A DNA stretch of 34,234 nt from Bacillus sp. MUM 116 (GCF_001866655.1 NZ_MLYR01000075.1:1-34234), one strand, 5' to 3'; shown: positions 9,487 through 17,522, counted from the first letter of the stretch. Translations and numbers: made by a program. The notes: generated by a model not told the origin, from the sequence alone.

Positions 9487-9619
9487 ATTATATTCTTCGC
9501 GATAGAGCATAAGAAGAAGTAAAAGGATGATATCCTGAAAATAAATCGTTTGCTGGTTGCGCTTGCCCGCTGTGATTGATTATACTAATAGATGGACAAC
9601 AACTGAAAGGGTGGCCGCA

Positions 9620-9823
9620 ATGATTCATTTAACATGGCGTGAACGTGAAACACTTAAAAAGGTAAAATGTGTACATACGGATGCCAAAAAATATATTGTG
9701 AATCGTGCTTTAACTGCCGGTAAAGTTTATGATGTGAAAAATGAGACAGAAGAATTTTATTACATTGTTGATAATACCGGTAAAGTTGGCGGGTTTTACA
9801 AAGAATATTTTAAAGAAGTATAA
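9620..9823 (+). CDS. DUF6501-like small protein
   Basis: A 67-residue protein (MIHLTWRERETLKKVKCVH at the start) rich in charged and aromatic residues, ending GFYKEYFKEV. I believe it belongs to the DUF6501 family of Bacillales, function unknown. The ATG at 9620 was chosen because AAAGGGTGG precedes it and conservation appears to begin there; an in-frame upstream ATG at 9557 has no good ribosome site. A -10-like TATACT lies at 9581-9586. A hairpin terminator follows immediately. Confidence 0.7.
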   Translation: MIHLTWRERETLKKVKCVHTDAKKYIVNRALTAGKVYDVKNETEEFYYIVDNTGKVGGFYKEYFKEV

Positions 9824-9830
9824 ATCCAAA

Positions 9831-9863
9831 AGGACTGACAGGCAATGCCTGTGGTCTTTTTTT
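9831..9863 (+). terminator. Terminator of the DUF6501-like gene
   Basis: ACAGGC/GCCTGT stem extended by GAC/GTC, followed by a run of seven T. Confidence 0.8.
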
Positions 9864-9900
9864 GAAGGGAAACATGTCCTATATAGAAATAATCTCCTTC

Positions 9901-9933
9901 AAAAAAGAAATGCCTGGCATATGCCAGGCATTT
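9901..9933 (-). terminator. Terminator of the yhcN-like gene
   Basis: Perfect palindrome AAATGCCTGGCATATGCCAG... (9908-9933); on the minus strand it is followed by TTTCTTTTTT. Confidence 0.8.
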
Positions 9934-9948
9934 GGCAGCTAGTTTTTA

Positions 9949-10503
9949 TTAGCGTTTAAGGTCAGGAAAAACCCGGCGAACTGCGTCGGAAAATTCTTTA
10001 AAGAATCCGGTTACTGGTCTGCCATTGCGAATATCACCGGACCATTGATTCATTTGACCATAAAAATCAGGATTAGCGGAAACATAAACATTATCGATAT
10101 CACGATCCACGGATTTAACCTTGTCAGAAATTTTATGTTCAAGATTATTGGTTAATTGAGTAGAGCCAGACAATTTAACCGCTACAAATGCATTATTATC
10201 TGAAGCAATGACATTTGCGGTATCGACTTCAGGAAGATTTGCAACCCGTTTTGCAGCCTCATCGGCCACTCTCATCCGGTTCCGATTGTCGTTACGGACA
10301 TCTGTTACGTCATTCCGATTCAATCTGGAATTATCCACACCAGTTACTGCTGGTCCACCATTAGGATTATAATTTACTCTTGTGGGTTCATTAACATTTC
10401 TATTTCGCGTCGCAATATCATTATTGTTTACATTATTTCTTGCACACCCTGTTAAATATAGGCTAAAAACAAGGGCTCCGATTAAAAAAACAGACTTTTT
10501 CAT
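9949..10503 (-). CDS. YhcN/YlaJ-family sporulation lipoprotein
   Basis: A 184-residue lipoprotein: positive N-terminus, hydrophobic stretch and lipobox LTGC, then an Asn/Arg-rich linker and a conserved C-terminal domain with ADEAAKRVANLPEVDTANVIASD and AFVAVKL. This is the YhcN/YlaJ family, made in the forespore in B. subtilis and linked to spore germination or outgrowth. The ATG at 10503 was chosen over an upstream start because AAGGAG precedes it and the signal peptide begins there. A sigma-G-like promoter lies upstream, which fits forespore expression. Confidence 0.88.
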   Translation of the reverse strand: MKKSVFLIGALVFSLYLTGCARNNVNNNDIATRNRNVNEPTRVNYNPNGGPAVTGVDNSRLNRNDVTDVRNDNRNRMRVADEAAKRVANLPEVDTANVIASDNNAFVAVKLSGSTQLTNNLEHKISDKVKSVDRDIDNVYVSANPDFYGQMNQWSGDIRNGRPVTGFFKEFSDAVRRVFPDLKR

Positions 10504-10538
10504 GCTGTTCAGCACTCCTTTTCTAATTTGTACAAGGA

Positions 10539-10567
10539 TAGCATTCCAATTATAAAAAAAAATATTC
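10539..10567 (-). promoter_or_regulatory. Sigma-G-like promoter of the yhcN-like gene
   Basis: Reading the minus strand: GAATA (10567-10563, fits the -35 pattern G-H-A-T-R), 17 bases, then AATGCTA (10545-10539, five of seven matches to CATWHTA). The spacing and gene type agree with forespore expression. Confidence 0.45.
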
Positions 10568-10645
10568 AACAGGTTATGCCGAGAGAAAACCTTGGATATG
10601 TTAAAATAAAATAGATTTTTATTCGGTTTATCGAGGTGTTTGAAT

Positions 10646-11029
10646 TTGATCTATTTGTTTGTCGGAATGGGTGGAATCATTGGGAGTTTATTACGATATG
10701 TTTTATCCCTTTTGGCCGAAAATATTTGGGGGGATCGTTTTCCAATTGGAACCCTTCTGATTAATTTGACAGGAGCTTTCCTTCTTGGGTGGTTTACAAC
10801 AAGGTTTGGTGATTCCAAAAGGCTTCACCCCTATCTTATTACTGCCTTTTCAACAGGAGTGATTGGTTCCTATACGACCTTTTCAACTTTTTGTTTAGAA
10901 ACGGTTCGTTTATTAGAGGCTGAAGATTATTTTAAAGGAATGATCTATATATTGCTTAGTTTATTAGGAGGCCTTTTATTTGTAAAATTAGGGCAGAATT
11001 TTGGGAAGGAAACGGGGAGCACAAAATGA
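10646..11029 (+). CDS. crcB1: Fluoride channel subunit CrcB/Fluc (first of pair)
   Basis: A small four-segment membrane protein of the Fluc family, which exports fluoride as a dual-topology dimer or, when two genes sit together, as an antiparallel heterodimer. GTLLINLTGAFLLG (pore asparagine) and the TTFSTF phenylalanine motif are intact. Two TTG codons compete: the one at 10646 lies 7 bases after GAGGTG and is preferred (127 residues); the one at 10640 is almost on the ribosome site. It overlaps crcB2 by 4 bases. No fluoride riboswitch was recognised in the short leader. Confidence 0.92.
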   Translation: MIYLFVGMGGIIGSLLRYVLSLLAENIWGDRFPIGTLLINLTGAFLLGWFTTRFGDSKRLHPYLITAFSTGVIGSYTTFSTFCLETVRLLEAEDYFKGMIYILLSLLGGLLFVKLGQNFGKETGSTK

Positions 11030-11385
11030 CCGAACTACTTTTTGTCTCACTGGGCGGGTTTTTTGGTGCCATCGGCCGTTTTATTATTAGTAAATCCTTT
11101 CAAAAACGGAGCCAATCTGGTTTTCCAATTGGAACCTTAACAGTAAATTTGATCGGTGCCTTCTTATTAGGATTTATCGTAGGAATTCCAATCAAAGGGC
11201 ATCTTTATAGTTTACTTGGTGTCGGTTTTATGGGAGCATTTACTACTTTTTCAACATTTAAGCTCGAACTTACCGGTCTTAAAAATAGCAAAAAAAATCC
11301 CCATTTTTTTTCGTATTTAGTCATTAGTTATTCAGTCGGAGTATTCCTGACCTTTTTGGGGATTTTTATAGGAAAGCAAATTTAA
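11026..11385 (+). CDS. crcB2: Fluoride channel subunit CrcB/Fluc (second of pair)
   Basis: A 119-residue partner of the preceding channel gene, sharing GTLTVNLIGAFLLGF and GAFTTFSTFKLE, with four predicted membrane segments. Translation is coupled through the ATGA overlap with crcB1. The two proteins differ enough to suggest opposite fixed orientations, as known for paired Fluc genes; charge bias across loops was not worked out. A strong hairpin terminator follows. Confidence 0.92.
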   Translation: MTELLFVSLGGFFGAIGRFIISKSFQKRSQSGFPIGTLTVNLIGAFLLGFIVGIPIKGHLYSLLGVGFMGAFTTFSTFKLELTGLKNSKKNPHFFSYLVISYSVGVFLTFLGIFIGKQI

Positions 11386-11418
11386 AAGGAAGCGTCGATA
11401 TAGCGATGCTTCCTTTTT
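11384..11418 (+). terminator. Terminator of crcB1-crcB2
   Basis: Stem GGAAGCGTCG / CGATGCTTCC with one wobble, then TTTTT. Confidence 0.8.
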
Positions 11419-11440
11419 CATAGTATAAGAATTTATATAT

Positions 11441-11465
11441 TGCTTTGAGAATGGTCTAGCTCCGG
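11441..11465 (+). repeat. Truncated left end of the modular repeat
   Basis: TTGAGAATGGTCTAGCTCC matches the left end of the copy at 14-32 with a few substitutions. The rest of the element is missing. It lies about 20 bases 3' of the yidC2 stop codon, the same setting as the copies beside the cupredoxin gene and ykuS. Confidence 0.55.
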
Positions 11466-11484
11466 CACGTTTTTCATAATATTA

Positions 11485-12276
11485 TTATTGCTTAACAGGA
11501 ACTGTTTCTTCCTTTTTATGGTTTTGATATAGCTTGCGGCTGATTAATGTTTGAATGATCAAGAATGTTCCGCCGACAACCCAATAAAGCGGCAGAGCAG
11601 CAGGAGCTTGAAAAGAAAACATCACAATCATTAACGGCGAAAGTAATCCCATATACTTCATTTGCTGCTGTTGTTGAGTAGGCATATTGGATTGGGATAC
11701 TTTAAATTGAAAGTAGTAAATTAAACCGGCAATGATAGTGATCGCAATATCAGGATGTCCAAGGCTAAACCATAGAAACTTATGGTGAGCTATTTCCTGT
11801 GAACCACGTATCGCATAATAAAATCCTGTCAAAATCGGCATTTGAATAAGGATTGGCAAGCAACCCATATTTAGCGGATTGACCCCATGTTTTTTGTATA
11901 GAGCCATCATTTCTGCCTGTAGTTCCTGTTTCTTTTTCGGATCCGATTCGGCTTTCATTTTCTTTTGAATTGCATCCATCTCCGGCTTAAGGACGTCCAT
12001 TTTTTCTTTCATAACCATTTGATTTTTATATTGCCGTAACATTAATGGCATTAGCACAAGTCTGATGACAAGGGTGACCAAGATGATCGCCAAACCATAA
12101 TTACCATTGAAAAAGTCGGCGACTGAATGAATTACAACGACAAACGGATCAACAAAGTAAGTGTGGAAAAACCCTGTGTTGTTTCCGCTTTTAGTCTGGC
12201 TTGAACAAGCTGAAAGTAATAAAGTCGTTAATGATAAAAGAACTATCAGTAATAGTGAAGATCGTTTATTTTTCAT
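11485..12276 (-). CDS. yidC2: YidC/Oxa1-family membrane insertase (YidC2/YqjG type)
   Basis: Inserts and folds membrane proteins alone or with SecYEG. The 263-residue protein begins with a lipoprotein signal (lipobox LLSAC, Cys24) followed by five membrane segments, the usual Gram-positive form. The hydrophilic-groove arginine is present in the first core segment (Arg72 in LVIRLVLMPL), with the cytoplasmic helical hairpin at about 85-125. AGGAGGAAAT precedes the ATG. The upstream MifM-like leader and the complementarity of its 3' end to this ribosome site argue for YidC2 (YqjG) rather than SpoIIIJ, whose gene usually follows rnpA. Confidence 0.93.
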   Translation of the reverse strand: MKNKRSSLLLIVLLSLTTLLLSACSSQTKSGNNTGFFHTYFVDPFVVVIHSVADFFNGNYGLAIILVTLVIRLVLMPLMLRQYKNQMVMKEKMDVLKPEMDAIQKKMKAESDPKKKQELQAEMMALYKKHGVNPLNMGCLPILIQMPILTGFYYAIRGSQEIAHHKFLWFSLGHPDIAITIIAGLIYYFQFKVSQSNMPTQQQQQMKYMGLLSPLMIVMFSFQAPAALPLYWVVGGTFLIIQTLISRKLYQNHKKEETVPVKQ

Positions 12277-12277
12277 A

Positions 12278-12322
12278 TTTCCTCCTAAAATGTGGTCATA
12301 GTCTAAATATAAAGAGAGGAAA
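12278..12322 (-). promoter_or_regulatory. Shine-Dalgarno-sequestering stem before yidC2
   Basis: On the minus strand TTTCCTC (12322-12316), inside codons 91-93 of the leader ORF, is a perfect complement of GAGGAAA (12284-12278), which is the yidC2 ribosome site. Wobble and A-T pairs extend the helix to about 10 bp with a loop of about 30 bases. A ribosome stalled near the end of the leader would open this stem. Confidence 0.65.
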
Positions 12323-12593
12323 CAGGACCTTCTGGGTCATCCTGTGAACATTTTTTTCTACGAATATATTTGACAATTCTTATTAGAATAAAATTTCCAT
12401 TGAAACGGCTTTTTTCTTTATAAAAATATATAGGGTTAATAATTTTTGTATCCGCAGGATTGGACAAGGAGTCCATAAATGAATATTTCACGTTCCAAGC
12501 AAGCAGAAATTTTAACGAAATCCCTAAATAAAGGCTGACATAGAGAGCAGTTAGTGTATTTATATCAGAATGATCAATTAGAAGCTGGAACAA
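12303..12593 (-). CDS. mifM: MifM-like leader peptide, putative nascent-chain sensor for YidC2
   Basis: A 96-codon ORF that starts at TTG with GAGGTG 7 bases upstream and ends 26 bases before yidC2. Residues 13-33 form a single moderately hydrophobic segment. The C-terminal part (IRIVKYIRR, then an acidic DDPEGP) resembles, as I recall it, the MifM arrest region of B. subtilis, which has an R-I-x-x-W-I-R core and an acidic cluster. Length (96 against 95), position and a downstream ribosome-site stem also match MifM, which stalls its ribosome when YidC activity is low and so induces YidC2. Overall sequence is divergent, so the symbol is given by analogy. Confidence 0.72.
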   Translation of the reverse strand: MFQLLIDHSDINTLTALYVSLYLGISLKFLLAWNVKYSFMDSLSNPADTKIINPIYFYKEKSRFNGNFILIRIVKYIRRKKCSQDDPEGPVSSLYI

Positions 12594-12627
12594 AAATTAT
12601 CACCTCGCTTTTAAAGCCAATGATAAG

Positions 12628-12656
12628 AGTATAAAGGAGTTTTAGTAAATAATCAA
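12628..12656 (-). promoter_or_regulatory. Sigma-A promoter of the leader-yidC2 operon
   Basis: Minus strand: TTGATT (12656-12651), a 17-base spacer, TATACT (12633-12628). It lies about 35 bases upstream of the leader TTG start and would give one transcript covering leader and yidC2. Confidence 0.65.
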
Positions 12657-12780
12657 ATGCTGAATTGTGGAAGGAATAATAGTTTAAAAGATTCACTTTC
12701 ATCAAGTGAGCGATTATTTTTTAATAAAAATGAGAAAGGTAATGGATAATGGTATAAATCGCACAAAAGGAGTTTTATTT

Positions 12781-14007
12781 TTGAAGGAATTAGATGTGCA
12801 TTCCATTTTTGTTATTGGGTTGGTGCTCATTATGCTTGCAGCGGGTGTAACAGCCATCGCCAAAAAATTAAAACAGCCTTACCCGATAGCATTAGTTTTA
12901 GTAGGTGCTTTAATAGGCATTTCTGATTTTTCCACTTTATCATCATTAAAAAGTTTTATTACACAGGGTGAAGTATTTCATTTTGTTATTGTTACCCTTT
13001 TTCTTCCGGCACTTTTAGGGGAGGCATCGTTAAAACTCCCATTTCCTCTTTTAAAAAATAATAAGCTTTCGATTTTGGCGCTAGCCCTTGGAGCAACCTT
13101 AATTTCCTATTTGGTTGTGGGATTTTCTTCGCATTTTATATTGAACTTGTCGATACAAGCTGCATTTGTGTTTGCTGCATTGATGAGTGCCACTGATCCG
13201 GTAAGTGTGCTATCCATATTTAAAAGTGTCGGGGTTAATAAAAAATTGGCGATTATTGTGGAAGGAGAAAGCTTATTTAATGATGGTATGTCAGTTGTTC
13301 TCTATCAGATTTCCGCATTTTATTTATTGACTTATATGGATTTGGGATGGGAAGGCTTTGGACTGGGAGTCTGGATGTTTATTAAAGTCATATTTCTTGG
13401 GATTATTGTTGGAGCAGCGCTAGGGTACGGTTTTTCGATTTTGACGAAGTTTTATGATGATTACCCGCTTGAAATTATCTTCAGTATCATTTTGTTCTAC
13501 GGCTCTTATTTATTAGCGGAAAGTGTGCATGGATCAGGTGTGATTGCTTCAGTTGTTGCTGCTTTAATTTTGGGGAATTATGGCTCAAGGATTGGAATGT
13601 CTCCAACGACGAGGTTAAATATTTCAATTTTTTGGGATGTAGCCGTATTGTTGGCAAACTCAGTGGTGTTTTTAATGGTGGGGTTGGAAATTACACGTAT
13701 TGGTTTAAGCAATAAATGGGGAATTATTTTTGGAGCTATCCTGATCGTTTTAATCGCTCGCAGCATAGCGGTCTATTTAAGTTTTATCTTAGATAAAGAT
13801 TTTCCGTGGTCATGGAAGCATATTATTAATTGGGGAGGGCTGAAGGGTTCACTTTCAATTGCACTTGTATTAAACCTCCCATATAGTTTTAAAGAAAGAG
13901 ACGAATTATTGGTGTTAACCTTTTTCGTTGTTTTATTTTCCTTAGTAGTTCAAGGATTAACCGTAAAACCGTTGATTAAATTTTTAGGTGTCCTAAAAGC
14001 AGAATAA
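12781..14007 (+). CDS. CPA1-family Na+(K+)/H+ antiporter, NhaP type
   Basis: An integral membrane cation/proton antiporter with about 12 hydrophobic segments. The CPA1 signature is clear: MSATDPVSVLSIFK, then EGESLFNDGMSVVLY carrying the ion-binding Asn-Asp pair. The TTG at 12781 was preferred because AAAGGAG lies 8 bases upstream, giving 408 residues; an ATG 75 bases upstream would add a hydrophilic leader without a good ribosome site. There is no C-terminal regulatory TrkA-C domain. It is monocistronic and likely serves pH or salt homeostasis; ion preference cannot be read. Confidence 0.9.
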   Translation: MKELDVHSIFVIGLVLIMLAAGVTAIAKKLKQPYPIALVLVGALIGISDFSTLSSLKSFITQGEVFHFVIVTLFLPALLGEASLKLPFPLLKNNKLSILALALGATLISYLVVGFSSHFILNLSIQAAFVFAALMSATDPVSVLSIFKSVGVNKKLAIIVEGESLFNDGMSVVLYQISAFYLLTYMDLGWEGFGLGVWMFIKVIFLGIIVGAALGYGFSILTKFYDDYPLEIIFSIILFYGSYLLAESVHGSGVIASVVAALILGNYGSRIGMSPTTRLNISIFWDVAVLLANSVVFLMVGLEITRIGLSNKWGIIFGAILIVLIARSIAVYLSFILDKDFPWSWKHIINWGGLKGSLSIALVLNLPYSFKERDELLVLTFFVVLFSLVVQGLTVKPLIKFLGVLKAE

Positions 14008-14015
14008 AATGAAAA

Positions 14016-14037
14016 AAATGCGGAGAGGTCCGCATTT
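14016..14037. terminator. Terminator between the antiporter and pflA (convergent)
   Basis: Stem ATGCGGA/TCCGCAT, loop GAGG, flanked by AAAs on the left and TTTATT on the right, so usable in both directions. Confidence 0.75.
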
Positions 14038-14046
14038 ATTAAGAGT

Positions 14047-14784
14047 TCAAGCTTTCCAATGAGATGTAAGCAAATTATATGCTAAATCTACTTTTTCTTC
14101 TTCAGGGGGCTCTATTCCTTTCAAGCGGTACTCGTGTCCCAATGCCTCCCATTTGTAGACCCCCAGCTTATGATAAGGGAGAATTTCGACTTTCTTTACA
14201 TATTCTAGAGTGCCTATGAATTCTCCCAGCTTTTGCAGGTCCTTCGGGTCGTCAGTTACCGTTGGGACAAGAACATGCCGGACCCAGATTGGTATTTTAC
14301 GGTCTGATAAAAACCTTGCAAATTCGAGGATATGGTCATTCGCCATCCCGGTTAATTGAATATGTTTTTTTCGATTGATCTGTTTTAAATCAAGTAAAAT
14401 TAAATCTGTATATTGTAATAATTCCTCAAGTTGCTCTATAAAAAGCTTAGAATGAGAAAAACACCCTCCCGAAGAATCTATGGTCGTATGAATTCCTTTC
14501 TTTTTACATGCTTTAAATAATTCAATTAAAAACGGTATTTGCAGCAATGGTTCTCCGCCGCTTACGGTAATGCCGCCACCGGATGCTTGAATGAAAGGAA
14601 GGTAACTCATGAGATCATCCATCACTTCAGAAACGGTAATTTGCTTGCCTGTGCCTATTTCCCAAGTATCTGCATTATGGCAAAACTGACAGCGCAGCAG
14701 GCACCCTTGAGTAAAAATAACATATCGTATTCCTGGGCCGTCGACGGTCCCTAACGTTTCAATTGAATGAATGTTTCCGTTCAT
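14047..14784 (-). CDS. pflA: Pyruvate formate-lyase activating enzyme
   Basis: Radical-SAM enzyme that abstracts hydrogen from the glycine of PflB to make the glycyl radical under anoxia. The 245-residue protein has the cluster motif C-x3-C-x2-C (Cys28, Cys32, Cys35 in GCLLRCQFCHN) and the SAM-binding GGI-TVSGGEPLLQ motif. It is the second gene of the pflB-pflA operon, with AAGGGG before its ATG. The 57-base gap to pflB holds a strong hairpin that may lower pflA output relative to pflB. Confidence 0.95.
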   Translation of the reverse strand: MNGNIHSIETLGTVDGPGIRYVIFTQGCLLRCQFCHNADTWEIGTGKQITVSEVMDDLMSYLPFIQASGGGITVSGGEPLLQIPFLIELFKACKKKGIHTTIDSSGGCFSHSKLFIEQLEELLQYTDLILLDLKQINRKKHIQLTGMANDHILEFARFLSDRKIPIWVRHVLVPTVTDDPKDLQKLGEFIGTLEYVKKVEILPYHKLGVYKWEALGHEYRLKGIEPPEEEKVDLAYNLLTSHWKA

Positions 14785-14802
14785 AAACTTAATCCCCTTT
14801 GG

Positions 14803-14835
14803 GCAGAAGCCCCTGCCCTAAAAGGGGGGCTCTGC
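14803..14835 (-). promoter_or_regulatory. Hairpin between pflB and pflA
   Basis: On the minus strand GCAGAGCCCC pairs with GGGGCTTCTGC (one bulge). No T-run follows, so it is more likely a stabiliser or attenuator than a full terminator. The CCCCTTTT in its loop side could instead pair with AAAGGGG, the pflA ribosome site, giving an alternative structure. Confidence 0.5.
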
Positions 14836-14841
14836 TAATAA

Positions 14842-17067
14842 TTAAAGTGACTCATGGAAAGTCCGATTAATTACGTCAAGCTGTTGCTCTTTCGATAATT
14901 TAATAAAGTTCACCGCATATCCTGAAACACGGATTGTTAATTGTGGATACTGCTCCGGATGTTCCATTGCATCTAATAGTGTTTCTCGATTAAAGACGTT
15001 AACGTTTAGATGATGTCCTGATTTAATGGCATACCCATCCAGGATGGATACTAAGTTGCGTACTCTTGTATCTTCCTCTTTTCCTAATGCCTTCGGAACG
15101 ATAGAGAAGGTATTTGAAATACCGTCCATTGCATAGGTATAAGGCAGTTTTGCAACAGAAGAAAGGGATGCCAATGTTCCTTTTGTATCACGACCATGCA
15201 TTGGGTTCGCACCAGGAGCAAATGGTTCACCTGCCCTGCGTCCATCTGGTGTATTCCCGGTTTTCTTGCCGTAAACAACATTCGAAGTAATCGTTAAAAT
15301 GGACAAAGAATGAACGGAATCACGATAGGTTTGATGCTTTCGCAGCTTTTTCATAAATCCTTCAACAATAGCGACGGCAATGCTGTCCACACGGTCATCA
15401 TTGTTTCCGTATTTTGGGAAGTCTCCGCTAGTTTCAAAATCAATCGCAATGCCGTTTTCATCACGGATGATTTTTACTTCTCCGTATTTAATTGCGCTAA
15501 GCGAGTCAGCCACCACACTTAATCCGGCAATTCCAGTGGCCATTGTCCGCAAAATCTTTGTATCATGTAAGGCCATTTCAATTCTTTCATAGCTGTATTT
15601 ATCATGCATGTAATGGATGATGTTTAATGTATTAATGTAAAGACCTGCAAGCCATTCCATCATTTGATCAAATTTTTGCATGACCTCTTCATAATTCAAT
15701 ACATCATCTTTAATAGGCTGATAAGCAGGGCCGACCTGAATTTTTAATTTTTCGTCGACACCTCCATTAATGGCATAAAGAAGGGCTTTGGCAAGGTTTG
15801 CACGTGCTCCGAAGAACTGCATTTGCCTACCAATTTCCATTGCTGATACACAGCAGGCAATTCCGTAGTCATCGCCATATTCAGGACGCATGATGTCGTC
15901 GTTTTCATATTGAATGGAGCTTGTTTTAATCGACATTTTCGCACAATATTTTTTAAAGTTATCCGGAAGCTGTGTTGACCAAAGCACGGTTAAATTTGGC
16001 TCCGGTGCAGGTCCCAAATTATCCAGGGTATGCAGGAAGCGGAAGGAGTTTTTTGTGACCAAAGGACGCCCGTCGAGCGCCATACCGCCGATTGATTCCG
16101 TTACCCATGTTGGGTCGCCGCTGAATAATTCATTATAATCCGGTGTGCGGGCAAATTTTACGAGGCGGAGTTTCATGACAAAATGGTCTACTAATTCCTG
16201 TGCCTCAGTTTCTGATAAACTGCCATTCTTTAAATCTTTTTCAATGTAAATATCAAGGAAAGTGGAAACACGGCCAAGGCTCATCGCTGCACCATTTTGC
16301 TCTTTAATCGCTGCTAAATAACCAAAATACAACCATTGGAATGCTTCTGGGGCATTTTTGGCTGGTTGGCTTAGGTCAAATCCGTAGCTCGCAGCAAGTT
16401 CATTTAATTCTTTTAAGGCACGATATTGCTCTGAAAGCTCTTCACGTAAACGAATCGTTTCTTCCGTCATCACATTGCTAGTGTTATTAAAATCTTTTTG
16501 TTTTTCTTTCATTAAGAAATCGACACCATATAGAGCGACTCGGCGATAATCGCCAATAATTCTTCCGCGGCCGTATGCATCTGGAAGGCCGGTGATGATC
16601 CCTGCTTTACGTGCGCGGAGCATTTCAGGCGTATATGCATCAAAGACACCTTGGTTATGAGTTTTACGATAATCAGTAAAAATTCTTTCAATTTCCGGAT
16701 TTAATTGATAACCATAGGCTTCACATGCTTGTTTCGCCATGTGAAGCCCGCCAAAAGGCTGCAAGGAGCGATTAAATGGTTTATCTGTTTGAATACCAAC
16801 TACTTTTTCCAATTCTTCATCCAAATAGCCTGGAGCATGAGAGGTAATGGAAGAAACGGTTTCTGTATCCATTTCAAGAACACCGCCGTTTTCACGTTCG
16901 TGCTTGGTAAGGTTCATTACCTGCCCCCAAAGTTTATTGGTTCCTTCCGTAGCTCCTGCTAAAAATGTGTCATCCCCCTCATAAGTAGTAAAATTTTTCA
17001 AAATAAAATCGCTGACATTTACTTCTTTCATCCATACACCTTTCTTAAATCCTTGCCATTGTTCCAT
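14842..17067 (-). CDS. pflB: Formate C-acetyltransferase (pyruvate formate-lyase)
   Basis: Glycyl-radical enzyme that cleaves pyruvate with CoA into acetyl-CoA and formate during fermentation. The 741-residue length is normal. The two active-site cysteines are Cys405-Cys406 in GIACCVSAM, and the radical glycine is Gly716 in RVSGYAVNF, followed by the short C-terminal tail. GAGGTG precedes the ATG. The promoter region holds a perfect TGTGA-N6-TCACA box, so oxygen or NADH-linked control is expected. B. subtilis 168 lacks this gene, but B. cereus and B. licheniformis types have it. Confidence 0.97.
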   Translation of the reverse strand: MEQWQGFKKGVWMKEVNVSDFILKNFTTYEGDDTFLAGATEGTNKLWGQVMNLTKHERENGGVLEMDTETVSSITSHAPGYLDEELEKVVGIQTDKPFNRSLQPFGGLHMAKQACEAYGYQLNPEIERIFTDYRKTHNQGVFDAYTPEMLRARKAGIITGLPDAYGRGRIIGDYRRVALYGVDFLMKEKQKDFNNTSNVMTEETIRLREELSEQYRALKELNELAASYGFDLSQPAKNAPEAFQWLYFGYLAAIKEQNGAAMSLGRVSTFLDIYIEKDLKNGSLSETEAQELVDHFVMKLRLVKFARTPDYNELFSGDPTWVTESIGGMALDGRPLVTKNSFRFLHTLDNLGPAPEPNLTVLWSTQLPDNFKKYCAKMSIKTSSIQYENDDIMRPEYGDDYGIACCVSAMEIGRQMQFFGARANLAKALLYAINGGVDEKLKIQVGPAYQPIKDDVLNYEEVMQKFDQMMEWLAGLYINTLNIIHYMHDKYSYERIEMALHDTKILRTMATGIAGLSVVADSLSAIKYGEVKIIRDENGIAIDFETSGDFPKYGNNDDRVDSIAVAIVEGFMKKLRKHQTYRDSVHSLSILTITSNVVYGKKTGNTPDGRRAGEPFAPGANPMHGRDTKGTLASLSSVAKLPYTYAMDGISNTFSIVPKALGKEEDTRVRNLVSILDGYAIKSGHHLNVNVFNRETLLDAMEHPEQYPQLTIRVSGYAVNFIKLSKEQQLDVINRTFHESL

Positions 17068-17117
17068 GATTTTTCACCTCTTCGTTTTAAAAAGCATATT
17101 ACTGATTTGATATTTAT

Positions 17118-17160
17118 ATCTTACATTGAGTATAACAGTTGGTTTGTGAAATGCATCACA
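17118..17160 (-). promoter_or_regulatory. FNR/Rex-type palindrome and promoter of pflBA
   Basis: TGTGAAATGCATCACA (17145-17160) is a perfect TGTGA-N6-TCACA palindrome, extended to TTTGTGA...TCACAAA. On the minus strand a -10-like TAAGAT (17123-17118) puts the box centre at -41.5, the class II activation position for Fnr. An alternative -10, TATACT (17134-17129), would put the box over the -35 region, which fits repression by Rex. A further TTGTGAA half-site lies at 17186-17192. Confidence 0.7.
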
Positions 17161-17302
17161 AATAAAGGGGTGAATTGTTAAGATATTGTGAATAAGGGGT
17201 TAGTTAAAGTGTAGATCTATTTTTGAAACTATTTGTAAATAGGGTGTATTAGAAAAAAACGAACAGAATAAAAATCTGTTATATAAAAGAGATGGCTCCA
17301 CA

Positions 17303-17325
17303 TAAAAAGCAGGAGAATCTCCTGC
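17303..17325 (-). terminator. Hairpin terminator, minus strand
   Basis: GCAGGAGA/TCTCCTGC stem with a one-base loop; on the minus strand it is followed by TTTTTATG. It probably ends transcripts coming from the cupredoxin gene through the two repeat elements. Confidence 0.6.
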
Positions 17326-17340
17326 CTTTCTTAAGTGATA

Positions 17341-17522
17341 GGCTATGTTAAAGGTTAATGTTGATTTTTAACACTGTTGATTGGAGCGGAAGGCGCGAAG
17401 ACTCTTGTGGGAGTACGGGGCAGGGGAGACCCCTCAGGAGCGAAGCGACGAGGAGGCTCCCCGGACCGCCCACGAACCGCTCGCGCTTGAAGCGGAAATC
17501 ATCAACCAAATTTAACAGAGCC
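17341..17522. mobile_element. MITE-like element, long form
   Basis: A 182-base element with imperfect 12-base inverted ends GGCTATGTTAAA / TTTAACAGAGCC. The left part (TTGATTTTTAACACTGTTGA, then TTGGAGCGGAA) matches the short copy at 9409-9486. The middle is GC-rich and structured (ACGGGGCAGGGGAGACCCCT, GAGGAGGCTCCCC), very unlike the surrounding AT-rich sequence. It contains no plausible gene. No flush target duplication was found. Confidence 0.65.

Noticed and set aside
9741..9959. 72-codon plus-strand ORF
   Set aside because: It overlaps the DUF6501-like gene in another frame and reads through its terminator.
10570..10645. Fluoride riboswitch before crcB1
   Set aside because: The leader is under 80 bases and lacks the conserved crcB-motif pseudoknot segments.
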